DNA of 48,722 bases from Clostridiales bacterium (GTDB lineage Bacteria; Bacillota; Clostridia; Christensenellales; CAG-138): contig JAAYUE010000072.1 of assembly GCA_012517905.1 (NCBI GenBank), positions 1-48,722 on the forward strand, read 5' to 3'. The position numbers and the translations under genes were made by a program. The notes beneath the pieces were generated by a model. The model saw nothing but the letters and a program-made list of their open reading frames with translations, had not been told where the DNA came from and made no database searches. Positions 1 through 8,643 of the stretch are shown here, piece by piece. How positions within the stretch are numbered: position 1 is the first letter of the stretch; each line of letters starts with the position of its first letter.

Positions 1-67
1 CGTTCATATCTGCCCCTTTTTATTCCATGATACCTCTGTTGAAGCGTATTTTTTGTAACAAGCGCAC

Positions 68-105
68 AAAAAAGCAGCCGGAGCGACGCGCCGCGGCTGC
101 TTTTT
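68..105 (-). terminator. Rho-independent terminator of the CotH lipoprotein gene
   Basis: An inverted repeat AAAAAGCAGCC / GGCTGCTTTTT is separated by a GC-rich loop. Read on the minus strand, the second arm ends in a T-run just downstream of the CotH gene stop. Confidence 0.85.
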
Positions 106-125
106 ATCGGGTGCTCCCGTTTGTT

Positions 126-3100
126 TCACTGCGAATACTTCGCAATCAGCTGGTTGAGCTCGTCCTTGGACAGGCCGAAGTATTTTCGCATGTTTTCCAG
201 CGCGTTTTCCGGACGGTTTTCGATGAAATAGCGCATCTGCGACACGGACTTCTCCCACTCGCTCATGGAGCCGGGTTTGCCCCATTTTGCGATCTGACGA
301 GGCATCTCGGGACGAAGCGCAGCCACCATCTCGTCGAACATCGCGGTGGCCCGCTCGGCGTTGAAGTATTTCATCACCACTTCGACGTACCGCTCGACGC
401 AGTATTCCCGCCAGGCCGCGTTTTTCTTCAGCCCGATGTAGATTTCAAAATAGGTCAGCGACCCGTCGTTGGACGGCACGCCGTTTGCGTTGAAAAACTG
501 GCCGATGATGTCGCGCGAAGCGGTTTTGAACGCAAAATCGAGGTCGAAAAAGACCGGCCGCCACTTGACCGCGTAATCCGTCGTGCGCCAGTATTTCTGG
601 TTGAACATGTCGGAGTTGCACATATACGTCTCCGCGATGAAGTAGTCCGTGAAATACTGAACGTCCACCCACTGGCTGAACTCGGCGAACACTTCGTCGT
701 CGCTGAGGTTCTTGCTCTCCGCATAGGAGCGCACGCGCTTGAAGTCCTTGTTGCTGCCCTTGATGACCGCGCTGTTGCGGCGGATGAACTCCACCGTGTC
801 GCCGTCGACCCCGTAATGTGTCTCCAGAAACTCGCCGTTGAGATCTTCGTCGAGATCGTACAGCCCGTTGTATTTTCCGTTGATATACACGACGACGGGG
901 CGCGTCGCGGAGTTGTCGATGTACATGCCTTCGACCAGCGCGCTGGCAAAGGAATCGCGGATGCGGGCGGTGCTCCAGTCCTGGCCGCCGTTTCGCACCA
1001 CAAGCGTGGAAAACGTGTCGAATTCATAGCCCGGCCAGAACGGGTATGTCACGCTGCTCTGTCCATATCCCGCACGGAGGTTGAGGCTCAGCGACTTCTG
1101 CGAATAGATCAGCGTCCCCGCGCCCTTGGGTTTGATGCCCGCGGGAAACGACACCCCCAGCGTCCCGTCCGGTTCGTAATAGGAGATATATGCCAGCCGC
1201 TCGATCTTGTTTTTCTGATCGTCGACGCGCATGACCTGCTTGATGGTGTCCGGATCTCCGTTGATGCACACGACCGGCACGGTATGCGGCTCAACGAAGA
1301 GATACGTCGCGGTGGTGATTTCGCTCGGCCGCCGCCCGCTGACATAGGACACCGCGCGCAGCGGCATGCTGTCCCGAATCTCGATGGGCTCCGTATACCG
1401 CTTCGACTTGAGCGTCGGGTCTTCGCCGTCTGTGGTGTAGTAGATCTCGGCGTTCGGGTCGTCGCAGGTGATGGTCAGCGTAAACTTGCCCGTGTGATAC
1501 AGCGAACTATCCGAAAACACCGGCTGCGGGGAGACGCCGGTGGTGACGTTCGAGTCGTTCTCTTTTCCACGCGTGGGCTTGGAGAAAAATACGCGCGCAA
1601 TGGTCGTGTCGCTCTCCACCCTGCCGCTGGTGATGTCCAGCGTGAGCGCGCCGGTGTCAAACGTATCCACGATCGTCCCCTCGGCGTTTTTCAGCACGAG
1701 CGTCTCGCCGCCGGGCGAAATGGAAAACGGCGCGGTGCTCTCCGTCTGCCGGAGCGTATGGCTGGTGCACTCCACGACGAAATATCCGCCGGCTTCGACG
1801 GTTCCGCCGGCAAAGGTGTACTTGTCCTGCGTGGTCGCGCTGTCGCTGAGCGTCCAGCCGGTCAGGTCGACCGGCGCGTCGGCGCCGTTGCAGAGTTCGA
1901 TCCAGTCGTTGTCGTCGCTTTTGATCTCCTGCACGGCGCTCACTTCGCTGATGAAAACGCCCGTATTGTCGAAACAGCCGATCTGGTCGGCTGTTTCAAA
2001 TCCGTGCGCGTTGTCGCCGCCTGGCGTCGGGGAGGCGTAATAGCGTATATTCCAGTTGTCGTCCAGGCCGACGGAGATGTTGTCCCGCGTCACGCCGGCA
2101 AGCGACATCCCTTCGGAGCGCATGCCGTTGAGGCAGGTGAGAATGATGTCGTTTTCCTCATCCGAGAGCCCGAAGTTTGCGTGCAGCTCGCCGTCCGTAC
2201 GGTCCTTTCCCGAGAGGTAGATCACCTTGTATTCCCCGGGCTGGAGCGTGATGTCCGGCAGCGCCCATTTGTAGAGATCGTCGCTGTCGTCGGACAGAAA
2301 ATATCCCAGCAGCGACACGGGCTCCGTGGCAAAGTTTTTCAGCTCCACCCATTCTTCCCGGTCCCCGTCGGAATCGATTGCTGAAAGCGTATTATACTTG
2401 AGCACCTCGTTGATATGCACCGGGTCGCTCTTGTCCATCACCGTAATCTCGAGGTCGGTAAACGTGACGGCGCTGTTTTCGGCCGCAAACGTCGGATATG
2501 CGGTGTAGACCCGCATGCCGGCCGCATCCTTGACCACGGACACGCCCTCCGGCACGCCCGCCTGCCACTCGAGGCGGTCGATCAGGTTGCCCTGCAAGTC
2601 GGACAGCAGAAGCACCGTGTCCTCGCTGCTGAGGCGAAACGCCGCATGCGTGCCGTTCTCCCCGTCTTTGCCAAGGCCGCTCAGATAGATGCAGACATAG
2701 CCGCCTGCCGGTACGGTGCCGGAGGAGATCTGCCATTTAAGCGGGTTCGCTTCGTCGTCCGAGAGGCAGTAGTTTTCCAGATTGATCGCGCCGTCGCTGT
2801 TGTTTTTGAGCTCGACCCAGCGATACCCGCTCGCGTCGTCCGTCGGCATCACTTCGCTGATGGAGAGCGCGTCCAGGTTCTGCGCGGCGAATACGGCGTC
2901 CAGCGTTTCATAGATCTGGGCCGGGTTTTCCGCGCCGGGCGTCGGCAGACCGGAGTAGCCGTAGGTGCCGTCCGCGGCGCGCGCATAGGAGACGTCCGTA
3001 TAAAGCTGGGGTACCTCCATCTGCGCGACAAGCCCGAAATAAGCGTCCGTAATGAAGATATAGTCGCCGCTCTTGCTCAGTCCGAAATTCGTCACGAGCG

Positions 3101-3446
3101 CGTCCGTCGTCTGGTCGTCGCCGAGGCTCGTGGCATAGAGCACGAGGTATTCCCCCGCCTCGAGGACGGTCCCTTCCGGCATGACAAACTTGTGGAGATT
3201 TCGCATGTTGTCCGAAACGCCGTACCCGGAGAGGTCCAGCGCATCGGTGCCCGCGTTGTAGAGCTCGATCCAGTCCGGCGTGCCGAGTTCGTCGTCCACG
3301 AGCGAACGCTTGTTGCTCGAAACGACCTCGTTGATCACCAGCTTGCCGTTCCCTGCGCTCGTCTCGCCGGAGCACGCGAAAAGCAGCGGCGTAATCGCCG
3401 CGGCAATCAGGCAGATAACGATGGTTTTCATTGCTTTCACGGTCAT
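126..3446 (-). CDS. CotH-kinase family lipoprotein with four lamin-tail domains
   Basis: A large secreted protein of about 1106 residues. The N-terminus has a lipoprotein signal (hydrophobic stretch ending LLFACSG, Cys as lipid anchor). Four lamin-tail-like domains follow at roughly residues 35, 194, 344 and 490, each opening with an I(N/S)EV motif and carrying W(I/V)EL and a LSD turn. Near residue 650 is a chitobiase C-terminal-like segment (IYYTTDGEDPT). The C-terminal third is a CotH-kinase fold with NGLYDLDEDLNG and the metal-site-like RPVFFDLDFAF. CotH family members phosphorylate secreted proteins; the substrate here is unknown. The start at 3446 has GAGG 12 nt upstream; an alternative ATG at 3431 sits closer to the signal peptide but has a weaker site. 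It is monocistronic with its own promoter and terminator. The family call is firm; the kinase activity is inferred. Confidence 0.85.
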   Translation of the reverse strand: MTVKAMKTIVICLIAAAITPLLFACSGETSAGNGKLVINEVVSSNKRSLVDDELGTPDWIELYNAGTDALDLSGYGVSDNMRNLHKFVMPEGTVLEAGEYLVLYATSLGDDQTTDALVTNFGLSKSGDYIFITDAYFGLVAQMEVPQLYTDVSYARAADGTYGYSGLPTPGAENPAQIYETLDAVFAAQNLDALSISEVMPTDDASGYRWVELKNNSDGAINLENYCLSDDEANPLKWQISSGTVPAGGYVCIYLSGLGKDGENGTHAAFRLSSEDTVLLLSDLQGNLIDRLEWQAGVPEGVSVVKDAAGMRVYTAYPTFAAENSAVTFTDLEITVMDKSDPVHINEVLKYNTLSAIDSDGDREEWVELKNFATEPVSLLGYFLSDDSDDLYKWALPDITLQPGEYKVIYLSGKDRTDGELHANFGLSDEENDIILTCLNGMRSEGMSLAGVTRDNISVGLDDNWNIRYYASPTPGGDNAHGFETADQIGCFDNTGVFISEVSAVQEIKSDDNDWIELCNGADAPVDLTGWTLSDSATTQDKYTFAGGTVEAGGYFVVECTSHTLRQTESTAPFSISPGGETLVLKNAEGTIVDTFDTGALTLDITSGRVESDTTIARVFFSKPTRGKENDSNVTTGVSPQPVFSDSSLYHTGKFTLTITCDDPNAEIYYTTDGEDPTLKSKRYTEPIEIRDSMPLRAVSYVSGRRPSEITTATYLFVEPHTVPVVCINGDPDTIKQVMRVDDQKNKIERLAYISYYEPDGTLGVSFPAGIKPKGAGTLIYSQKSLSLNLRAGYGQSSVTYPFWPGYEFDTFSTLVVRNGGQDWSTARIRDSFASALVEGMYIDNSATRPVVVYINGKYNGLYDLDEDLNGEFLETHYGVDGDTVEFIRRNSAVIKGSNKDFKRVRSYAESKNLSDDEVFAEFSQWVDVQYFTDYFIAETYMCNSDMFNQKYWRTTDYAVKWRPVFFDLDFAFKTASRDIIGQFFNANGVPSNDGSLTYFEIYIGLKKNAAWREYCVERYVEVVMKYFNAERATAMFDEMVAALRPEMPRQIAKWGKPGSMSEWEKSVSQMRYFIENRPENALENMRKYFGLSKDELNQLIAKYSQ

Positions 3447-3473
3447 GTTTGACAGAAACCTCACGTGGCAACC

Positions 3474-3482
3474 ATTATACCA
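3474..3482 (-). promoter_or_regulatory. Extended -10 promoter of the CotH gene
   Basis: On the minus strand this reads TGG-TATAAT, an extended -10 element, with no good -35. Predicted transcription starts near 3467, giving a leader of about 21 nt that contains the GAGG site. Confidence 0.55.
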
Positions 3483-3606
3483 CAGCGCAGGGAGGAAAAG
3501 AAGAAAGGCATTTTTATTCCAAAAAATGTTACAATCCGGCTGATTCGTCGTTGCGTTCTGCATATGCCGATTCGTTATACGCAGATTTCCTACAAAAGGG
3601 AATCGT

Positions 3607-3635
3607 TTGACGAAGCGAACGGGATAGGATATGAT
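3607..3635 (+). promoter_or_regulatory. Promoter of the carboxyethylornithine synthase-like gene
   Basis: TTGACG and TATGAT are separated by 17 nt, a near-consensus sigma-A promoter. The leader to the ATG at 3746 would be about 100 nt. I see no riboswitch-like structure in it. Confidence 0.6.
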
Positions 3636-3745
3636 GATAGTGTAATATTAATTATGTTGATAGTGCTGCATTTCCACTTTTCTTCTCAATCTTTTTTTCT
3701 TGACGGAGCGAACGAAAAAACGCATATCGTGAAAGGAGGACGCGC

Positions 3746-4720
3746 ATGAAAACCATCGGATACGTCGTCAGCCACAAGAACAACGAACGCCGCCGCGCGC
3801 TGCTCCCGCAGGACGCCGGCCTCATCGGCCACCGCGAGCGGCTGACCGTCGAACGCGGATACGGCGAGGCGCTCGGATATTCGGACGAGGACTACCGGCG
3901 CGCCGGCGTCTTTGTCGCCGATCGCGGACAGGTGCTTGCAAGCGACGTCATCGTGGACGTCAAGCTCGGCGACGCGGATTTTCTGCCGGACCTCGCCCCC
4001 GGCAAGACGCTGGTCGGCTGGGCGCATATCGTCCAGAAGACGGAGTTCACGGATGCGGCAATCGCGGCAAGACACACGGTCGTCGCCTGGGAAAACATCA
4101 TGGAGAAAGGACGCTACCTCTTCTATCGCAACCGCGAGCTCGCGGGCGAAACCGCGGTGCTGCACGCGTTCAGCTATTACGGGCGCATGCCGTACGACTG
4201 CCGCGTCGCCGTCATCGGCAACGGCATGACCGCGCGCGGCGCGCTCCGCATCCTCAACGGGCTCGGCGCCAAAACGGACGTCTTCACGCGAAAGCTCGAA
4301 CCGCTTTTTCGCGAGCGCATGGGCGATTACGACGTGCTGGTCAACTGCGTCCGCTGGGACACCTGCCGGGAGGACCGGCTGATCTATCGATCCGACCTCA
4401 AGCGGCTCAGGCGCGGCAGCATGATCATCGACGTGAGCTGCGATCCTTGTCTCGAAATCGAAACCTCGCGCCCGACCACGTTTGACGACCCCGTCTACAC
4501 CGTGGACGGCGTGCTGCACTACGCGGTGGACAACACCCCCGCCATGGCTTACCGCAGCGTGAGCGAACAGCTCAGCCGCTGCTTTTCGCCATATGTCGAT
4601 TCGCTCCTGATCGGTCGCCCGCTGCCCGCGCTGGAGCCAGCCTTCGTCATCCGCGGGGGGATCATCCTCGATCCCGAGTGCGTCGCCTTCCGCTCCCGCA
4701 CGGAGCTGCTGGAAGCGTAA
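3746..4720 (+). CDS. ceo: N5-(carboxyethyl)ornithine synthase-like protein (alanine dehydrogenase/PNT superfamily)
   Basis: The protein has 324 residues. Its N-terminal half resembles the alanine dehydrogenase / nucleotide transhydrogenase N-domain (NNERRRALLPQD near residue 14). Its C-terminal half is a Rossmann NAD(P) domain with VAVIGNGMTARGALRIL near residue 155. The segment around VDNTPAMAYRSVSEQLS resembles what I recall of Lactococcus N5-(carboxyethyl)ornithine synthase, which reductively condenses pyruvate with ornithine using NADPH. That match is from memory, so alanine- or saccharopine-dehydrogenase-like activity remains possible. A strong AAAGGAGG lies 7 nt before the ATG. The gene stands alone between its own promoter and a terminator shared with rplQ, so context gives no pathway clue. 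Confidence 0.72.
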   Translation: MKTIGYVVSHKNNERRRALLPQDAGLIGHRERLTVERGYGEALGYSDEDYRRAGVFVADRGQVLASDVIVDVKLGDADFLPDLAPGKTLVGWAHIVQKTEFTDAAIAARHTVVAWENIMEKGRYLFYRNRELAGETAVLHAFSYYGRMPYDCRVAVIGNGMTARGALRILNGLGAKTDVFTRKLEPLFRERMGDYDVLVNCVRWDTCREDRLIYRSDLKRLRRGSMIIDVSCDPCLEIETSRPTTFDDPVYTVDGVLHYAVDNTPAMAYRSVSEQLSRCFSPYVDSLLIGRPLPALEPAFVIRGGIILDPECVAFRSRTELLEA

Positions 4721-4746
4721 CGCATGCGATATCACCATCACACGCA

Positions 4747-4776
4747 AAACCCCCGGCAGATTTCTGCCGGGGGTTT
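4747..4776. terminator. Bidirectional terminator between ceo and rplQ
   Basis: A near-perfect stem AACCCCCGGCAGA / TCTGCCGGGGGTT sits between two convergent genes. It ends in TTT on the plus strand and TTTT on the minus strand, so it probably ends both ceo and the long ribosomal cluster. Confidence 0.85.
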
Positions 4777-4801
4777 GTGTTTGTCTGCAGTTACGCTCGG
4801 A

Positions 4802-5311
4802 TCAGTCGACCAGCTCGAGAACGACCATCTCCGCGGCGTCGCCGCGGCGCGGCCCAAGCTTGTACATGCGCGTGTATCCGCCCTTGCTGCCTGCTTCGGC
4901 GCGCTTGGCATATTTCGGCGCGATGTCCCGAAAGAGCTTCTCGACCACCGGATGCGTGCGCTCTTTTGTGCGCTCGGCGTATTCGCTCTTGCTTTCCTTC
5001 TTGGACTTGGCCTCCGGCACGTCGTAGACGTACGCCATGATCGCGCGGCGCGCGGCGAGCTTGCTCGGCTTGTCGTTGATGACTTCGCGCTTGACGATCT
5101 GCGACTTCTCGTTGCGGGATTCCTTCTCTACGGTCTCGCTGTTGTCATATTCCTTAACGGCCAGCGTGATGATCTTTTCGGCAATCGAGCGGATCTCCTT
5201 GGCGCGCGCTTCGGTCGTGACGACCTTGCCGTTCCAGAGAAGCGCCGTGGTCTGATTCCTCAAAAGAGCGACTCGCTGATCAGAGGGCTTACCCAGTTTG
5301 CGGTTCGCCAT
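4802..5311 (-). CDS. rplQ: 50S ribosomal protein L17
   Basis: The last gene of the ribosomal cluster. The N-terminus ([19 protein letters not shown]) and C-terminus ([20 protein letters not shown]) are typical of L17, which sits near the exit of the peptide tunnel. At 169 residues it is about 40-50 longer than the Bacillus protein, because of a charged middle insertion (about residues 52-125). Similar insertions are known in other clostridial L17 proteins, so I do not treat this as unusual. AGGAGG lies 7 nt before the ATG, and the gap to rpoA is 15 nt. Confidence 0.97.
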   Translation of the reverse strand: MANRKLGKPSDQRVALLRNQTTALLWNGKVVTTEARAKEIRSIAEKIITLAVKEYDNSETVEKESRNEKSQIVKREVINDKPSKLAARRAIMAYVYDVPEAKSKKESKSEYAERTKERTHPVVEKLFRDIAPKYAKRAEAGSKGGYTRMYKLGPRRGDAAEMVVLELVD

Positions 5312-5326
5312 TGTGCTTCCTCCTAA

Positions 5327-6268
5327 TTATTCATCGTGTGCGCGAAGCGACAGACCCAGCGCACTCAGTTTTGCCTGAACTTCTTCGAGCGATTTCCGGC
5401 CGAGGTTTCTGACCTTCATCATCTCTTCCTCGTCGCGCTGGACGAGCTCTTCAACCGTGTTGATGCCCGCGCGCTTGAGGCAGTTGTAGGAGCGGACGGA
5501 GAGGTCGAGGTCCTCGATGTTCATCTCCAGAATCCGTTCCTTCTTGCTCTCTTCTTTCTCCACGAGAATCTCCACACCGACCACATGGTCGGTGAGGTTG
5601 ATGAAGAGCGCCAGATGTTCGGTGAGAATCTTGGCCGCGAGGCTTGCGGCCTCGTCCGGCTTGATGCTGCCGTTCGTCCAGATTTCGAGTGTGAGCTTGT
5701 CAAAGTCCGTAATCTGGCCGACGCGCGTGTTTTCAACGGTGAAGTTTACCTTGTCGATCGGCGTGAATATCGAGTCCACGGCGATTTCGCCGATGGGCAT
5801 ATCGTGCCGCTTGTTGCGCTCGATCGGGACATAGCCGCGGCCGTGCTCGAGCATGATCTCCATATGGAGCTTCGCGCCCTTGTCCAGCGTCGCGATATGC
5901 AGCTCGGGGTTGATGATCACGACATCGGAATCCGGAAGGATGTCCTTCGCCTTGACCTCGCACTCGCCCGCCGCGTCGATGATCACCTTTTTGGGGCCGT
6001 CGCAATACATCTTGCAGCACAGCTCCTTGAGGTTGAGAACGATCTCGGTAACGTCTTCCTTCACGCCCTCGATGATCGAGAATTCATGGAGTACACCGTC
6101 GATGCGTACGCTCGTAACCGCCACACCGGGCAGGCTCGAAAGCAGCACGCGACGCATGGAATTGCCGAGCGTAGTGCCGAATCCGCGCTCCAACGGCTCG
6201 ACGACAAACCTGCCGTAATCGTCCGTCAGTTCAACACATTCGAGTTTGGGCTTTTCGATCTCCAGCAT
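5327..6268 (-). CDS. rpoA: RNA polymerase alpha subunit
   Basis: At 313 residues this is the normal length. The N-terminal dimerisation domain ([20 protein letters not shown] near residue 27) assembles the polymerase core. The C-terminal domain (about 245-313, [19 protein letters not shown] and [12 protein letters not shown]) contacts UP elements and activators. GGAGG lies 6 nt before the ATG. It lies between rpsD and rplQ, as in other Bacillota alpha operons. Confidence 0.99.
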   Translation of the reverse strand: MLEIEKPKLECVELTDDYGRFVVEPLERGFGTTLGNSMRRVLLSSLPGVAVTSVRIDGVLHEFSIIEGVKEDVTEIVLNLKELCCKMYCDGPKKVIIDAAGECEVKAKDILPDSDVVIINPELHIATLDKGAKLHMEIMLEHGRGYVPIERNKRHDMPIGEIAVDSIFTPIDKVNFTVENTRVGQITDFDKLTLEIWTNGSIKPDEAASLAAKILTEHLALFINLTDHVVGVEILVEKEESKKERILEMNIEDLDLSVRSYNCLKRAGINTVEELVQRDEEEMMKVRNLGRKSLEEVQAKLSALGLSLRAHDE

Positions 6269-6317
6269 GCTTACCCTCCTTCGGTTTGTTTGTTGCGGTC
6301 CGCCAATTCAGCTTGGC

Positions 6318-6944
6318 TTACCTGGAGTAGTACTCAACGATGAGATGCTCTTCGATCGTCAAGTCGACGTCGTCGCGCGTCGGAAGGGCGACGACCTTAC
6401 CGGTGAGCTTTTCGGCGTCCAGTTCGAGCCATTTCGGAACCGTTCTGGCAGCGCCCTGCTCTTTGAGGGCTTTGAAGAACTCGATGTCGTTGCTCTTCTC
6501 GCGGACGGAGATCTCGTCTCCAACCTTCACAAGGTAGGAAGCGATATCGACCTTTTTGCCGTTGACGCGGATGTGTCCGTGGGTCACCATCTGGCGCGCC
6601 ATCGGGCGGGAATCGCCAAAGTTGAGGCGGTAAGCCACGTTGTCCAGCCGGCGCTCGAGCAGCGAAAGCATGTTTTCGCCGGTGATGCCGCGCATGTTGG
6701 TCGCGAGATCGTAATACTTGCGGAACTGGGACTCGAGAACGCCGTAAGCCCTGCGGACCTTCTGCTTCTCACGAAGCTGAATGCCGTATTCGCTCTGCTT
6801 CTTCCTGCCCTGTCCATGCATACCCGGAGGGGTGTGGCGCTTGTTGATCGCGCACTTTTCGCTGTAGCAGCGGTCGCCCTTAAGGAAGAGCTTGGCGCCT
6901 TCTCTGCGGCACTGCCTGCAGACGGAACCCGTATATCTTGCCAT
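6318..6944 (-). CDS. rpsD: 30S ribosomal protein S4 (zinc-binding form)
   Basis: A 208-residue S4, a primary 16S-binding assembly protein. Four cysteines near the N-terminus (VCRQC at 8-12 and C-x4-C around 26-31) form the zinc knuckle of the C-plus version. The S4 RNA-binding domain follows from about residue 98 ([20 protein letters not shown]). In some Bacillota S4 represses its own synthesis; no such element was identified here. Confidence 0.98.
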   Translation of the reverse strand: MARYTGSVCRQCRREGAKLFLKGDRCYSEKCAINKRHTPPGMHGQGRKKQSEYGIQLREKQKVRRAYGVLESQFRKYYDLATNMRGITGENMLSLLERRLDNVAYRLNFGDSRPMARQMVTHGHIRVNGKKVDIASYLVKVGDEISVREKSNDIEFFKALKEQGAARTVPKWLELDAEKLTGKVVALPTRDDVDLTIEEHLIVEYYSR

Positions 6945-6959
6945 AACGCTTTTCCCTCC

Positions 6960-7361
6960 TTAAACTCTTCTGCGCTTGGGCGGGCGGCATCCGTTGTGGG
7001 GGATGGGCGTCACGTCCTTGATCATGTTGACATCCAGGCCTGCGGTCTGCAGGGCGCGGATGGCCGCTTCACGGCCGGAGCCGGGGCCTTTGACATAGAC
7101 CTCAACGGTCTTGAGGCCGTGCTCCATCGCGCCGCGCGCGGCGGTCTCGGCCGCCGACTGCGCCGCAAACGGCGTGGATTTCTTCGATCCGCGGAACCCG
7201 AGCGAACCCGCGCTCGACCAGCTCAGGGCGTTGCCCTGCAGGTCGGTGATGGTCACCAGGGTGTTGTTGAAGGAAGAGCGGATGTGCGCTGCCCCGCGCT
7301 CGATGTTCTTGCGCTCGCGGCGCTTGCGCGAGGTGGCGGTTTTTCTGACTTGCTTTGCCAT
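6960..7361 (-). CDS. rpsK: 30S ribosomal protein S11
   Basis: A 133-residue S11 on the small-subunit platform. Diagnostic segments are [20 protein letters not shown] and the basic C-terminus ([15 protein letters not shown]). It lies 15 nt from both rpsM and rpsD in the alpha operon. Confidence 0.98.
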   Translation of the reverse strand: MAKQVRKTATSRKRRERKNIERGAAHIRSSFNNTLVTITDLQGNALSWSSAGSLGFRGSKKSTPFAAQSAAETAARGAMEHGLKTVEVYVKGPGSGREAAIRALQTAGLDVNMIKDVTPIPHNGCRPPKRRRV

Positions 7362-7376
7362 TTTCGCTGTTCCCCC

Positions 7377-7745
7377 TTATTTCTTCCTGCCGCCCTGCGA
7401 GCGCTTCGGTCCTTTGCGCGTGCGGGCGTTCTGTTTCGTGCTCTGTCCGCGAACCGGCAGCCCCTTGCGGTGCCGCACGCCGCGGTAGCAGCCGATCTCG
7501 ATCAGCCGCTTGATATTCATCGAGGTTTCGCGGCGAAGATCGCCCTCCACCTTGACGTTGTGGTCGATGTAATCCCTGAGTTTCGAGACGTCGCTTTCAG
7601 CCAGGTCGCGTACGCGGACGTCGGGGTCGACGCCGGTTGCAGCCAATATTTGCAGGGCGGTCTTGTGTCCGATCCCAAAGATATAGGTCAAACCGTATTC
7701 GATCCGCTTGTCTCTGGGAAGGTCAACACCAGAAATACGTGCCAT
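7377..7745 (-). CDS. rpsM: 30S ribosomal protein S13
   Basis: A 122-residue S13 of the small-subunit head, which contacts L5 across the subunit bridge. Recognised by [30 protein letters not shown] and the basic tail [11 protein letters not shown]. It is the first gene after a 121-nt gap holding a likely internal promoter, so it probably heads a separately transcribed alpha operon. Its L5 partner in this genome is unusually extended (see rplE). Confidence 0.98.
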   Translation of the reverse strand: MARISGVDLPRDKRIEYGLTYIFGIGHKTALQILAATGVDPDVRVRDLAESDVSKLRDYIDHNVKVEGDLRRETSMNIKRLIEIGCYRGVRHRKGLPVRGQSTKQNARTRKGPKRSQGGRKK

Positions 7746-7761
7746 ATCGTTCCTTTACCTC

Positions 7762-7781
7762 CGTAAATAGTCGTAAATAGT
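7762..7781 (-). repeat. Tandem 10-bp repeat in the rpsM leader
   Basis: Two perfect adjacent copies, ACTATTTACG on the minus strand, lie between the predicted start of transcription and the rpsM ribosome binding site. The function is unknown. Confidence 0.7.
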
Positions 7782-7786
7782 TTTCA

Positions 7787-7814
7787 TTTATATCAGCATC
7801 CGCCGAAAACGCAA
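7787..7814 (-). promoter_or_regulatory. Internal promoter of the alpha operon (before rpsM)
   Basis: On the minus strand TTGCGT is followed after 16 nt by TATAAA, with TGA directly before the hexamer (extended -10). It lies in the longest gap of this part of the cluster and would drive rpsM-rpsK-rpsD-rpoA-rplQ. Confidence 0.5.
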
Positions 7815-7866
7815 GCATGGGAAACTCCCCGCCCGCGCAGCCGCTCCGACGGTTTTGTTCTTTTTA

Positions 7867-7980
7867 TCAGCCCTGCTTCTGCTTATGCTTCGGGTTTTCG
7901 CAGATAACCATGATGCGGCCTTTGCGCTTAATGATCTTGCATTTTTCGCAAATGGGTTTCACACTCGGTCTTACTTTCAT
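7867..7980 (-). CDS. rpmJ: 50S ribosomal protein L36
   Basis: A 37-residue protein, [16 protein letters not shown] with Cys11, Cys14, Cys27 and His32 forming the zinc site of the C-plus L36. It binds 23S rRNA late in assembly. AAAGGAG lies 7-9 nt before the ATG. It lies in its usual place between infA and rpsM. Confidence 0.96.
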   Translation of the reverse strand: MKVRPSVKPICEKCKIIKRKGRIMVICENPKHKQKQG

Positions 7981-8059
7981 GGTGGTTCTCCTTTCGCTTC
8001 CTATCGTCGAAAATCATATTTTCAAAAAGACGGCGCCCTTTTCCAAGCCGGTTCCGGTT

Positions 8060-8080
8060 AAAAAGAGCGGGACTCTTTTT
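8060..8080 (-). terminator. AT-rich hairpin between infA and rpmJ, possible attenuator
   Basis: The minus strand shows AAAAAGAG - 5-nt loop - CTCTTTTT, an 8-bp stem whose second arm ends in T residues. It could cause partial termination or protect the 3' end of the upstream transcript. The stem is weak, so the call is tentative. Confidence 0.35.
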
Positions 8081-8084
8081 AAAA

Positions 8085-8306
8085 TCAGTTCTTGCCGCGC
8101 CAGGTGATGCGCCCGCGGGACAGATCGTACGGAGAGAGCTCCACGGTGACCTTGTCACCCGGCAGAATCCGAATGAAATTCATTCGAAGCTTCCCCGAAA
8201 TCGTTGCGAGTATCTTGTGACCGTTCTGGAGCTTTACCTCGAACATCGCGTTCGGGAAGGAATCCGAAACGACACCTTCTACTTCAATAACGTCCTGTTT
8301 TGACAA
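8085..8306 (-). CDS. infA: Translation initiation factor IF-1
   Basis: A 73-residue S1/OB-fold protein that fills the ribosomal A site during initiation. Recognised by [33 protein letters not shown] and the C-terminal GRITWR. The start codon is TTG at 8306, fixed by AGGAGG 6-8 nt upstream and by homology of the [10 protein letters not shown] start. It lies between the KOW protein gene and rpmJ. Confidence 0.98.
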   Translation of the reverse strand: MSKQDVIEVEGVVSDSFPNAMFEVKLQNGHKILATISGKLRMNFIRILPGDKVTVELSPYDLSRGRITWRGKN

Positions 8307-8367
8307 GCTATCCCTCCTATTTGTCTGAGTCTGCCGGACCGTCGGACCGCCCCGGCGTTACACGGTT

Positions 8368-8643
8368 TTAACCGATGTTGTAACCGTATAATTGTAACGC
8401 TTTTCGCACGTCCGCGTCCAGTATTTCTTTGCCATCCGCCAGCTTTTTTGCAATTTCGTCCGCTTTTTGGGGCTCGAAATGCAGATGCATGAGCTTTTTC
8501 TTCTTCGGCCGCGCGATTTTTCGCGTTTCCCCGTCGCTCAGCAGCACATGGTTTTCGTCGTGAATGCCGACGACAACGAACGCGCGCCCCTTGTCGTGCC
8601 CCGCCCGCGAAGTGCACACGGCGCCGATCACCGGTTCGTTCAT
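8368..8643 (-). CDS. KOW-domain RNA-binding protein (L14e-like)
   Basis: A 91-residue basic protein with an N-terminal KOW fold (IGAVCTSRAGHDKGRAFVVV) and a lysine cluster (RPKKKKLMHLH near residue 50). Genes of this type lie between map and infA in many Clostridia, as here, and are described as ribosomal L14E/L6E/L27E-like. The cellular role is not established. The ATG overlaps the map stop as ATGA. A longer upstream reading in the same frame exists but overlaps map and has no support. Confidence 0.85.
   Translation of the reverse strand: MNEPVIGAVCTSRAGHDKGRAFVVVGIHDENHVLLSDGETRKIARPKKKKLMHLHFEPQKADEIAKKLADGKEILDADVRKALQLYGYNIG

Noticed and set aside
27-2384. 785-codon open frame on the plus strand opposite the CotH gene
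   Set aside because: It is the antisense shadow of a strongly supported gene; its translation is Arg/His/Val-rich without domains.
4802-5311. Insertion in L17 as a novelty
   Set aside because: Long charged insertions in L17 are common in Clostridia.
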